The translations under genes were made by a program, and so were the position numbers. From JAFGHJ01 sp964534175 (lineage in GTDB: Bacteria > Hydrothermota > UBA3072): a stretch of 64,000 bases of DNA. The DNA is taken from positions 14,267 to 78,266 of the forward strand of contig CAZHNS010000008.1 in assembly GCA_964534175.1 (NCBI GenBank), in the 5' to 3' direction. Below, piece after piece: positions 33,833 through 42,020 of this stretch (position 1 is its first letter; every line of letters begins with the position of its first letter). The notes below the pieces were generated by a model. The model worked only from the letters and a program-made list of their open reading frames with translations, searched no databases and was not told the origin of the DNA.

Positions 33833-36355
33833 ATGAAGAAGCTATTTATATTTATTATTTTAAGTATGTTTGTGTTAATCCCGATAGGATTGCTTGCCCA
33901 AGATGCCCTTTACGGGTTAAGTGGAGATGTCGCATTAGACGGCAGCACTTTTATTCTCCTTTTGTGGTCTCATGAAGAAAACGTTGCAGGATACAATCTG
34001 TATAGAAAGGAAAGTGCTACGGGTAAGTTTCCGGATGAACCCCTAAATCCTAAGCCTCTTGTGCCGTGGAGTGATTGTAATCGCATTAAAAGTATTATTC
34101 CCTATGGTTCCGAGGAATGGAATGCGATTTCAACTGCTCTTTCAAAACCTGTAGAGAAAAAAGAAGAAAAGGAAATGCTAAAGGGAATTAAAGGAAGTTT
34201 TATAGATGAGAGTATTATAAAAGAATCTTCCGTTGCTCCGAGCAAAAAAACTGTTCCCTATTCTGCTTCTACCGTAGAAGTAGATAAGACTAAGATTGAA
34301 AGTGAAGTTAGTTCTTCGAAAATTTATAAAGACGTTTCAAAAGCCTCGGTATTAAGGACGGAAGCGGTAAAAGCCTCAGTATTAGAGGGAATTAATAAGG
34401 AAATGTTAGAGTTGAATTTTATATATTTTAATCCTTGTAATATCTCCGAAGTTTCCGATACAACTAAAGACTTCGAAGCGTTACAGGCACTGGCGAATGC
34501 TTATTGGAGGATCGCTCTTGTTATGGGATGGGCTTTTGTTGATGATGATGTTGTAAACGGAACTACTTATTATTATGAATTAAGAGCAGTGGATAAAAAT
34601 AATACGGAAAGAGTTTTGGGTAACGCTCAGATAACTGCCGGTTCTCCTATTACTCTGCCGGCTCCTTCTAATGTAATGGCAGAACCTGGGGATCATTCGG
34701 TTTTGTTGAAATGGGATGAGATGGATCATGCATTTTCGTTTGAAGTGTTTAGGTCAAATATTCCAAATCCGATGATAATCGGAAAGAGAGTGAATGCTGC
34801 CTTGATTCCCGCGCAGTGCAGCACTGCTACTGGTTTTGTAAATTGTTTTGAAGATTATCTTCATACGGATGATAATGGTTACCCGATAAAACATCTGGTA
34901 GAGAATGATTCTATAGGTGGTCCGTTTGTTGGTACTAATTATTATTATAGAGTCAGAGCTCTTGATCTTTTGGGTAGGAAAGGTTCTTTTTCTTCTCCTG
35001 AAAGCGGATCACCATACGATTCGACAAATCCGGCGGTCCCTCGAGATATTACTGTCGTTCCTCGCGGTGATAGTTTGCAGATAAAGTGGTTTAAAGTTAC
35101 GCGTGATGTTGTTGGTCGTATAGATGGCATTCAGAATTATACTGTTTACAGGGGTGATTCCGTAGGGGATCCTTCACCTATAAGTATTGGAACTACAGGA
35201 CAGGTAAGCCCCGATTCTTCTTATGTGTATTTTATGTATAGCGCAAGTGATCTTCGACCTGCGTTTGGAGAGAAAGTTTTCTGGTATAGGATAAAGGCGA
35301 CCGATGTATACGGCAATTCGGGACGTCTGTCTTCTCCTGTGGCCGGATATATGTCGGATACAAATCCGCCCGATCCGCCAGTTAATTTAACTGCGGAAGG
35401 TTTCGAGGAGTATATAAAGCTTGAATGGGATAAAAATACGGAACCGGACATGGGAGGTTATAATGTATATAGAGGAGTATGCGGGTGGGATAGTATTTGC
35501 AGAAAGGGACATGAAGAGAGAGAATGTCTCGAATGGGAGTATATTCCCTACCCGATGTTTCTTATTGGTAATATAGACGATAAAGATTCTACAGTTTATG
35601 AGGATAGAGGTGTCCCTTTGACATCTCCAATATGTTACAGGTATTCAATAAAGGCTTTTGATATGACACAAAACGCGAGTGACACAAGCAGGACTGTATG
35701 TCAGAGATTAAGAGAAAAAACACCTCCTCATCCACCGGTTATTTCAGGGCTTAAGGCTCGCGATGGGGCAATAAAAGTTGAATGGGTCGCTCCGCCGGTT
35801 CAGGATCTTTTTGGTTTTATTGTTGAGAGAGCTGATGATACAACTGGTCCGTGGAAAGGAATAAGCGATGAGCTAAAGTTTCCCGAGGTTGTCGAATGTG
35901 AAGATATACCTGTGACAAATGCATGGGCTGCAGATTCGATTTTTTCTTTTCTTGATACGACTGTACTTGCACAGAAGATTTACTATTATAGAGTTAAAGG
36001 AGCAGATTGCGGAGGAAATATCGGAGAAGCTTCTGCCTACGTTGAAACGTACACTTTTGATTTTAGCGGCCCACCCACACCGACCAATGTAACGGTAAAC
36101 CCAGTGTCGGGAGAATGCGCTCTTAAGATTGAATGGGAGCCTAATTTTGACGCTGAGAATTTTGGATTTGTTGTTTTTCGTAGCGTATCTTCTGACAAAG
36201 GATATTTGCAGATGAGTCCTGTAATAGAGGGTAATGAGTTCATAGATAGAAAGATTACAGCAGGTAAGCAATACTACTACAGGATACAATACTTTGGCAA
36301 AGATGGAAGTTCTTCATCATTGTCTACTCCCGTAAGTGGGACGGTTACACCTTAA
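33833..36355 (+). CDS. Secreted fibronectin-III-repeat protein
   Basis: 840-aa exported protein. The ATG at 33833, behind AAGGGGAT, gives a clean signal peptide (MKKLFIFIILSMFV ... LLAQ); the longer frame from 33797 overlaps the previous gene and is rejected. A Lys/Ser/Glu-rich charged linker (about 105-190) is followed by about five FN3 modules with the recurring pattern PxxxxVxxxGDxVLLKWDxM ... GYNVYRG ... YYYRVRAxDxxG. FN3 strings are common in extracellular enzymes and adhesins. It lies 13 bases after the giant beta-rich protein gene and 11 before the papain-like gene. No sorting domain at the C-terminus (SLSTPVSGTVTP). Confidence 0.7.
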   Translation: MKKLFIFIILSMFVLIPIGLLAQDALYGLSGDVALDGSTFILLLWSHEENVAGYNLYRKESATGKFPDEPLNPKPLVPWSDCNRIKSIIPYGSEEWNAISTALSKPVEKKEEKEMLKGIKGSFIDESIIKESSVAPSKKTVPYSASTVEVDKTKIESEVSSSKIYKDVSKASVLRTEAVKASVLEGINKEMLELNFIYFNPCNISEVSDTTKDFEALQALANAYWRIALVMGWAFVDDDVVNGTTYYYELRAVDKNNTERVLGNAQITAGSPITLPAPSNVMAEPGDHSVLLKWDEMDHAFSFEVFRSNIPNPMIIGKRVNAALIPAQCSTATGFVNCFEDYLHTDDNGYPIKHLVENDSIGGPFVGTNYYYRVRALDLLGRKGSFSSPESGSPYDSTNPAVPRDITVVPRGDSLQIKWFKVTRDVVGRIDGIQNYTVYRGDSVGDPSPISIGTTGQVSPDSSYVYFMYSASDLRPAFGEKVFWYRIKATDVYGNSGRLSSPVAGYMSDTNPPDPPVNLTAEGFEEYIKLEWDKNTEPDMGGYNVYRGVCGWDSICRKGHEERECLEWEYIPYPMFLIGNIDDKDSTVYEDRGVPLTSPICYRYSIKAFDMTQNASDTSRTVCQRLREKTPPHPPVISGLKARDGAIKVEWVAPPVQDLFGFIVERADDTTGPWKGISDELKFPEVVECEDIPVTNAWAADSIFSFLDTTVLAQKIYYYRVKGADCGGNIGEASAYVETYTFDFSGPPTPTNVTVNPVSGECALKIEWEPNFDAENFGFVVFRSVSSDKGYLQMSPVIEGNEFIDRKITAGKQYYYRIQYFGKDGSSSSLSTPVSGTVTP

Positions 36356-36366
36356 AGGGGGTAAAG

Positions 36367-37914
36367 ATGGGAAGAGTTAAGTTTGTTTTTATATTGGTAC
36401 TTTTAGTAATTTGTTTTTACCCATGTTATGGTGAAGAGCACTATGCAAAGGTAAACGGATGGGATTTTTGTAACTGGGATGTAGGTGGAACTAGATGGGA
36501 TATTTTTCAGCAGAGTTTTATAGGTATTAGTGAAAATGATGCTCTTGATCAACTTCTTTACAGTACACTTTACTATAAGCTTGTTAAGAGTTATATATGT
36601 TTTGGAATGTGCCTTACGGCTACCACTATACTAAAGGAAGAAGGGCATCTTGGTTTTTGTAAACCTGTCTACAGGTATCCGGGAGATAATGTTGAACCGT
36701 ACACAGGTCCTACGGATACTTTACTTGCAAAAGCAATAATGATTATGCAGGCTCATCAGGCCAGTCAGGCAATGATTGGTTGTTTTGCTGAGAGGTCAGC
36801 TACAGGAGAGATTAAGGATGCTATGGCTGCATATAACGATGTTGAATATTATCTTGCGGCAAATGACCCCCCTCTTATTACTGTTATAGCCGGAACGGGA
36901 AGCGGGCATGCCTTAATAGCTTATGGTACTGAAGAGGTGTCAAACAATCAATGGAAAATTTACATTTATGATCCAAATAGATCTTATAGAGCTTTTAAAC
37001 GGTACTATGATATGGATAGCAATTATATAAAGATAGAAACGACAAGTAATCCTAGTGGATATAAATGGTCTTTCAAGAGGGATCCGAGGAAAAGTAATGT
37101 TCTCTGGGAAGGAGATATGAGCGCAACCAGTGATGGTTTTATATTTGCGTATCCATCTTCTATGGTGATTCCTCCTTCTACTAACCCTTTTAAATCCTTG
37201 GGTGAAAATTTGACTACTGCATTTTTTGCAGGAGATGGTGGTTATATTGCTCAGATTACCGATGAGGAAGGTAAAAAATTCTATAAAACTGATACTAAAA
37301 AGCATGAATCTTTATCAGATATTGAAGCTGATCCTGGTAAGAAAATGGCTAATACGATAAGGTTTCCTTTGATTACTGATGATCCCGGCAAACAGCCCGA
37401 AGTTTACTTTGTGAGGAATGCCGAGAGTGGAGATTTGAATATTGATGTTGTCAGCAAAGGGAAAGGGTATGAGTTGTATATTGCCGGTGGAGGAAATTTT
37501 GTGAAAATTAAGGCTGAAGATAGTCCTGCAGGGAAAGATAAACTTGTATTAAAAAGTCTGGGTACATCAAAAGAAGAAGTTCAACTTTTCAGTAAAAGGG
37601 CTTCGGTAGATTTCAATGTAGAGCTTTACCGTTCTTTAGGCGAAGAAAAGAAATCCAGGACGTTTAAACTTTCTAATATGAAGGTAAGAAAAGATTCACC
37701 CATTCAACTTCGACTTGCGGAAAACCAAAAGGGGATACTTCTTAGAAGCGGAAAGGACAAGTTTAGTTTTGACCTTGAAATAGAAGAGAGGGAAGGGAAG
37801 AAAGTTGATAAGATTTCAAAAAAAGGTTTGGCTCTTGAATCTAAGGCCTGGCAATCAGTTGTGCCGAGTAACTGGAAAAAGCTTAAGGATGCTGAGATTA
37901 AGGTAAGAAAGTAA
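36367..37914 (+). CDS. Secreted papain-like (C39-like) cysteine peptidase
   Basis: 515-aa exported protein. The signal peptide (about 1-22) is followed by a papain-like fold: catalytic Cys78 in ICFGMC (the C-x-G-M motif), His181 in SGHALIAYG and Asp202/Asn204 in IYDPN, the usual Cys-His-Asx order. The C-terminal ~250 residues are beta-rich and charged with no known catalytic motif. It ends the three-gene secreted operon. Such enzymes cleave peptides or act as transglutaminase- or acyltransferase-like modifiers; a role in processing the two upstream beta-rich proteins is a hypothesis. SD AAGGGGG. Confidence 0.7.
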   Translation: MGRVKFVFILVLLVICFYPCYGEEHYAKVNGWDFCNWDVGGTRWDIFQQSFIGISENDALDQLLYSTLYYKLVKSYICFGMCLTATTILKEEGHLGFCKPVYRYPGDNVEPYTGPTDTLLAKAIMIMQAHQASQAMIGCFAERSATGEIKDAMAAYNDVEYYLAANDPPLITVIAGTGSGHALIAYGTEEVSNNQWKIYIYDPNRSYRAFKRYYDMDSNYIKIETTSNPSGYKWSFKRDPRKSNVLWEGDMSATSDGFIFAYPSSMVIPPSTNPFKSLGENLTTAFFAGDGGYIAQITDEEGKKFYKTDTKKHESLSDIEADPGKKMANTIRFPLITDDPGKQPEVYFVRNAESGDLNIDVVSKGKGYELYIAGGGNFVKIKAEDSPAGKDKLVLKSLGTSKEEVQLFSKRASVDFNVELYRSLGEEKKSRTFKLSNMKVRKDSPIQLRLAENQKGILLRSGKDKFSFDLEIEEREGKKVDKISKKGLALESKAWQSVVPSNWKKLKDAEIKVRK

Positions 37915-38062
37915 TATTACTATTAGAATAGATTCTATTGATGCGACTTGAATGGTTGAGTTGAAAAAGTAGAAAACATTGGTTAACGTAAGTGTTGTAT
38001 GGTCGGTTGACTTTCGAGTGAGTTTTAAGTATCCTTAAAGGAATAGGTGGAGGTGTAATCAT

Positions 38063-40477
38063 ATGTTTAAGATTCGTCCACCCTTACAAAGTTTAAGAGT
38101 GTTAAAGTCTTACTGTACAAGAGAAGTATATCGGAATAATTTAACATCCTCAATTTACTTCAGATATAACGTCAGAAAGTTTTTAAAAATTCCAGGCAGG
38201 TTTTTTATAGCAGTTATCATTGTGTTTTTAATTGTAGGACTTAAGGCAATAGATGCATTAGCTTATGTAGACGCATTTTATGAAGGTTCCGCTACCCCAG
38301 GTCTTCACGAAACAGAAAAAGAACGATGGGGATTCAGAGAACTTGCTGAAGGAAATCTTATATCAATATTCTATGCCAGAGGACCATCTGGTTGGGGTTC
38401 TGAACCGGAAGCTCTGGAATGGTTAGCTGACAACGGAGTTGATATACTTTATCAGATATGGTTCAGGCATGAGAATAACTATAATATTCTGGATATATTT
38501 TATAATTATGAGTCCTGTCGGGATACTGTAGAGGCAAGTATCGACTTTCACTTTGACTCGCTTGATCCAAATAAAATCTGGGCTGTTCGATTGGGTGATG
38601 AGGAGCCTGCGGGTGGCGGATATCGTTGGGGTTTAATAGAAGACCCACTGCCAGAAGGTATTGCAAAATATGGCAGTATTTATTACGAGGACACTGGTGA
38701 TAGTCTTAAGCCTCTCCAATTTATGAACCATTCTGAACATCAAAGATTTTTCGAGTGGGCGAATGAAAGAGATACATGGGTGCTGAATTGGATCTATGGT
38801 AATGTAAAGGAGAAATGGCCACACCTGGAAGTTTTTCAGAACGTTTTCGCAAGGCCGTTGGATTGGGCATACGCTGAACCATATTTACTTAATGCAGATG
38901 GCTTCATGTATGACCATTATACAACACATATAGATGGATTCTGGGATGTGTATAATACTGTGCGTTATTATAAGACAGTATTTCCGGACACACCATTTCA
39001 TATGTTGCTATGGGGCATGTCCTCTATACCGGTCAAAGAGTCTGAGGCGCCTGTAGATCGGGTTGTATTCAAGAAAATGGCCTGGGCATCCTATCTTGGT
39101 GGTGCAGAAGGAATTGGTTGGTTTCAGGGAGATTCTTCAGGGTTGATGTACTGGCAGACAACCCAGGAGTGGGCGTTGGAGGATTTTGATTATCTTAACT
39201 CTATTAATAAGGATTTGATGGGAATGACCGAATTCGCTCCGGAACCAAGAATATTGGTGATCGGACTGCTCCCTTCCGGGCTTTACAGGATAGGTTTATT
39301 CAAGGAATATGACACCGTGAGCGAGGATTTTTTGGCTATGCGTGATTTTGAGCTTACGCAATATGATATAATATTTGTGTTTGGAGAGGTGCATTATAAT
39401 GAAGTCGTGGTGAAATTGAATGATTATGTAAGCATGGGTGGCAATTTGGCGCTTGTCACGACTTTGTTGCCTGAAAACCCAGAAATCGAGTATGGACATA
39501 GAGATGGTAAATTTTTATTCGAAGAGTGCGGATATCGAACCGAATATGGTCTTTCAGGAATAGTAACAATCGAGGTGGAGAAACCGAATACGTTGGATTT
39601 AGAGTTCAGTTACGTTGATTCTTCTTTTCAATCGACAACTTTTAAGGTTACACAGAATCCCGACTATTTCGAGCCGATTGGTAAGTATTACCTCGGTGGT
39701 GTGGAATATACGGAAGGGTACCCAAGCTTTCTCTATCGAGAAGATCCGGACCATGGGTGGATATTTTATAATGGATATGTTCGATACAGTCATTCTCATG
39801 AGCAAGCAATGCTTATATGGAATACGTTCTTCAGAGCATTTGCTTTGAATCTTTTAGATAAACCAGAATGTATTTCTACTGAAGAGCAAGAGGGCACACT
39901 AATAACGCCCGGAGTGATGGGAGAAGGCGAGTTGTTAGTTGGCATGGTTAATGACACAGTGGCTAAGAGTTTTACATACACCTTAAGTCTTGATCGCTTT
40001 GGATTTTCGGATGGAACTTACTTTGTGTATTTTTGGGATGGTATGCAGTCCTATGGGGAATTCACATCAAGTGAGGGAAATTTATCTTTTCCCGTGGATT
40101 TACTCGCCAATGATGTTAAGCTATTTCTTGTCTCTGATCATCTAGTCGGGATCGTTATCGATGATGTAACAGAAGGGGGGTTTTCTCTATTCCAGAACTA
40201 TCCGAACCCATTTCATTCAGGTACTTGGATTCCGTATTCCATAGGAAATATTGATAAGGAGGAGAGAGTATTAATAAGGATATACGATATTGCTGGACGA
40301 ATGGTGCGTGAGTTAGATTTGGGTAAACAAGGATCAGGTAGGTACGTCTCTAAGGATGAGGCAGCATACTGGGATGGTAGAAATTCGTATTATAGAAAAA
40401 TAGCAAGTGGAATATATTTCTATCGATTGATAGTAGGGAACCAAAGCCGTACGCGCAAAATGATCCTTTTGCGATAG
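38063..40477 (+). CDS. Secreted TIM-barrel-like protein with T9SS sorting domain
   Basis: 804-aa exported protein. A basic N-terminal extension of about 45 residues precedes the hydrophobic signal core (FFIAVIIVFLIVGLKA), an unusually long n-region; no other ATG is nearer and GGAGGTG supports this start. The main domain (about 70-420) resembles a glycoside-hydrolase TIM barrel (WAVRLGDEEPAGGG, NADGFMYDHYTTH, MLLWGMSS), followed by a flavodoxin/GATase-like segment (YDIIFVFGEVHYNEVVVKLNDYVSMGG). The C-terminus is a textbook sorting domain: FSLFQNYPNPF ... IYDIAGRMVREL ... SGIYFYRLIVG ... MILLR. Glycosidase activity is likely but the family is not assigned. Confidence 0.7.
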   Translation: MFKIRPPLQSLRVLKSYCTREVYRNNLTSSIYFRYNVRKFLKIPGRFFIAVIIVFLIVGLKAIDALAYVDAFYEGSATPGLHETEKERWGFRELAEGNLISIFYARGPSGWGSEPEALEWLADNGVDILYQIWFRHENNYNILDIFYNYESCRDTVEASIDFHFDSLDPNKIWAVRLGDEEPAGGGYRWGLIEDPLPEGIAKYGSIYYEDTGDSLKPLQFMNHSEHQRFFEWANERDTWVLNWIYGNVKEKWPHLEVFQNVFARPLDWAYAEPYLLNADGFMYDHYTTHIDGFWDVYNTVRYYKTVFPDTPFHMLLWGMSSIPVKESEAPVDRVVFKKMAWASYLGGAEGIGWFQGDSSGLMYWQTTQEWALEDFDYLNSINKDLMGMTEFAPEPRILVIGLLPSGLYRIGLFKEYDTVSEDFLAMRDFELTQYDIIFVFGEVHYNEVVVKLNDYVSMGGNLALVTTLLPENPEIEYGHRDGKFLFEECGYRTEYGLSGIVTIEVEKPNTLDLEFSYVDSSFQSTTFKVTQNPDYFEPIGKYYLGGVEYTEGYPSFLYREDPDHGWIFYNGYVRYSHSHEQAMLIWNTFFRAFALNLLDKPECISTEEQEGTLITPGVMGEGELLVGMVNDTVAKSFTYTLSLDRFGFSDGTYFVYFWDGMQSYGEFTSSEGNLSFPVDLLANDVKLFLVSDHLVGIVIDDVTEGGFSLFQNYPNPFHSGTWIPYSIGNIDKEERVLIRIYDIAGRMVRELDLGKQGSGRYVSKDEAAYWDGRNSYYRKIASGIYFYRLIVGNQSRTRKMILLR

Positions 40478-40509
40478 AGGTGGGGAAAAAGGTAGAAGAT
40501 TTTAAATTA

Positions 40510-40538
40510 TTGACTTTTGGTCTAATTTTCCTTATACT
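40510..40538 (+). promoter_or_regulatory. Promoter of small membrane-protein gene
   Basis: TTGACT (40510-40515), a 17-base spacer and TATACT (40533-40538), about 27 bases upstream of the ATG at 40565. Confidence 0.65.
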
Positions 40539-40564
40539 TTTTTAAACAAAACGGGAGGTATTTT

Positions 40565-40738
40565 ATGCCGGAAGAAAAAGAAGGAGTGTTTCCGACTTTT
40601 GCGGTGATTGTTTTACTTATAGGAATCTTTTGGCTTTTAAATGAATTAAATGTTTTAAAAGCGAATGTGCCCTGGGTTCCTATAGTAATAATTGTCGTAG
40701 CCTTAGGTTGGCTTGTAGATCATTTTGTAGGTAAATAA
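40565..40738 (+). CDS. 57-aa two-helix membrane protein
   Basis: Small gene with its own promoter, GGGAGG seven bases before the ATG, and a terminator after the stop. The product begins MPEEKEGVFPTFAVIVLLIG and continues to WLVDHFVGK: two hydrophobic segments (about 12-27 and 39-53) separated by LNELNVLKANVPWVP. It resembles small membrane proteins with an LiaF/DUF5668-like paired-helix pattern (FWLLNELNVL ... PWVPIVIIVVALGW). Function unknown. Confidence 0.75.
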   Translation: MPEEKEGVFPTFAVIVLLIGIFWLLNELNVLKANVPWVPIVIIVVALGWLVDHFVGK

Positions 40739-40752
40739 CCCTTGATAATATA

Positions 40753-40781
40753 AGGTTGCCCCGATTAAATCGGGGCAACCT
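40753..40781. terminator. Bidirectional hairpin terminator
   Basis: AGGTTGCCCCGAT (40753-40765) pairs perfectly with ATCGGGGCAACCT (40769-40781) around a three-base loop. It lies between convergent genes, the small membrane protein and the Dps-like ferritin. T-runs are weak on both sides. Confidence 0.75.
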
Positions 40782-40794
40782 CAGAGGGGGTAAC

Positions 40795-41343
40795 TTACTT
40801 TAAAAACTTCGAGACAAACGGGGAGGTATCTCCGCGACGTAAGAAGTGTCCCGATGGTCCTTCTCCCAAAAATTCAGAAAACCATGATTCATGCTCGATT
40901 TCTTCGTTAAGGATAGCAAGAGCAAGGTCATAAGTTCTATGATCCTTGCCCGCTGTCATGTGACAGATTTCTGTGTACCCTCTCACCGCACAACGCTCTG
41001 CCTCCACTAGCACTTTTAATATCGCTTTTGCATCTGGTTTTTTGGGTAGAGATGCAGGCGGACAGGCAGACAAGTCGTGAAATTCTTTCATGCTACCCGG
41101 CAACTCGCCCCCAAGTTCGTAAATCCTGGGCATCAAGGCTTCAAAATGATTGCGGTCTTCGATTCTTGCGGTTTCCGCAATCTCTTTTATACCTTCACCT
41201 TCCAGCCCAATTAAATTTGCCCTAAGTATCGTGTAGTAGTAATAAGTCGTTAATTCCGCCGATGCGTTTTTTACCAATAACTTTAATAACTTGTCCAGAT
41301 CTATTCCGGATTTTTTTACCATTTCAATTGCTACTTTTGCCAT
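40795..41343 (-). CDS. Dps-like ferritin (DpsL/thioferritin type)
   Basis: 182-aa ferritin-like four-helix protein. Di-iron ligands are visible as ASAELTTYYYY, ARIEDRNHFEAL, EAERCAVRGYTEIC and NEEIEHESWF. The Cys pair in ERCAVRGYTEIC (C-x8-C) beside the iron site is the hallmark of DpsL/thioferritins, which oxidise and store iron with peroxide and protect DNA. The cytosolic shell is probably a dodecamer. AAAGGAGG precedes the ATG. A 26-bp operator-like palindrome overlaps the promoter, and the gene sits beside perR, so peroxide or iron control is likely. Confidence 0.88.
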   Translation of the reverse strand: MAKVAIEMVKKSGIDLDKLLKLLVKNASAELTTYYYYTILRANLIGLEGEGIKEIAETARIEDRNHFEALMPRIYELGGELPGSMKEFHDLSACPPASLPKKPDAKAILKVLVEAERCAVRGYTEICHMTAGKDHRTYDLALAILNEEIEHESWFSEFLGEGPSGHFLRRGDTSPFVSKFLK

Positions 41344-41446
41344 TTTTTCCTCCTTTTTTAAACGCTTTGTTTAAGTTAAAAATTTCTAATCATGATAGAC
41401 ATTGTTTACCGTTAATTAATTCACCTCATAATATTTCCTCCTTTCC

Positions 41447-41472
41447 TAATTATTACTATATAGTAATAATTA
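41447..41472 (-). promoter_or_regulatory. Double Fur/PerR operator over the dps-like promoter
   Basis: A perfect 26-bp palindrome containing two TAATnATTA cores placed symmetrically (41447-41455 and 41464-41472). The minus-strand -10 TATAGT (41455-41460) lies inside it, so a bound repressor would block polymerase. The core is the same as in the operator upstream of perR. Confidence 0.75.
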
Positions 41473-41483
41473 TTAATACGTAA
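41455..41483 (-). promoter_or_regulatory. Promoter of the Dps-like gene
   Basis: On the minus strand TTACGT (41478-41483), a 17-base spacer and TATAGT (41455-41460). The leader to the ATG at 41343 is about 105 bases and contains a strong AGGAGG before a mini-frame ATG-AGG-TGA near 41427, of uncertain meaning. Confidence 0.5.
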
Positions 41484-41496
41484 CAAAAAATTTTTG

Positions 41497-41934
41497 CTAC
41501 TTTCCGGTACAGTTTTTGCAAATTCCTTCAAGGACTACTCTTTTTTTAATAACGTTAAACTTGCCTTTGATTTCTTCAGGTATCTGCAGATTATTGTAGA
41601 TGTCGCTGTGAAAATCAATTATATTTCCGCATTTTATACATCGGAAATGGTGATGTTCACGGGTGTCCGGATCAAAGCGTTTAGGTTCGCCGTATCCTTC
41701 TACTACATCTGCAATTCCTATTTCGAAAAAAGACAGAAGAGTTCTATATACAGTGTCGAAGGATATGTTGGGAAGATTCTTCCTCATTCGTTTGTACATC
41801 ATGTCGGCTGATGGGTGGTCTTTAGCTTTCAGCAGTTCTTTGTATATTCCGGCGCGTTGAGGAGTAATTTTTAGATTGTTTACCCTGCATTTTTTACTAA
41901 AAGACTCCATTGCGCAATCGGTATTTTTATCCAT
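41497..41934 (-). CDS. perR: PerR-like Fur-family regulator
   Basis: 145-aa repressor. The winged helix is at about 20-85 (LKITPQRAGIYKELLKAKDHPSADMMYKRM ... ISFDTVYRTLLSF). The regulatory metal site includes RFDPDTREHHHFRC, and structural zinc is bound by CIKC and CKNC. At the position distinguishing PerR (Asp) from Fur (Glu) the sequence reads NIIDFH, favouring PerR, in which metal-catalysed oxidation releases DNA. Its own promoter contains a perfect palindromic box, and the neighbouring Dps-like gene has two, so both are probable targets. The ATG follows the -10 by six bases with no SD. Confidence 0.85.
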   Translation of the reverse strand: MDKNTDCAMESFSKKCRVNNLKITPQRAGIYKELLKAKDHPSADMMYKRMRKNLPNISFDTVYRTLLSFFEIGIADVVEGYGEPKRFDPDTREHHHFRCIKCGNIIDFHSDIYNNLQIPEEIKGKFNVIKKRVVLEGICKNCTGK

Positions 41935-41940
41935 GCAATT

Positions 41941-41969
41941 ATTATATAGTAATCATTACTATTTGTCAA
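41941..41969 (-). promoter_or_regulatory. perR promoter with operator in the spacer; leaderless
   Basis: On the minus strand TTGACA (41964-41969), exactly 17 bases, TATAAT (41941-41946). The perfect 17-bp palindrome ATAGTAAT-C-ATTACTAT (41946-41962) fills the spacer, so repressor and polymerase would exclude each other. Six bases separate TATAAT from the ATG at 41934, so the mRNA is expected to begin at the start codon. Confidence 0.85.
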
Positions 41970-42020
41970 GGGGGTTCTTGTGATTAAAGAATTTTTAATT
42001 GCCCGGGTTGATTGATAGGC

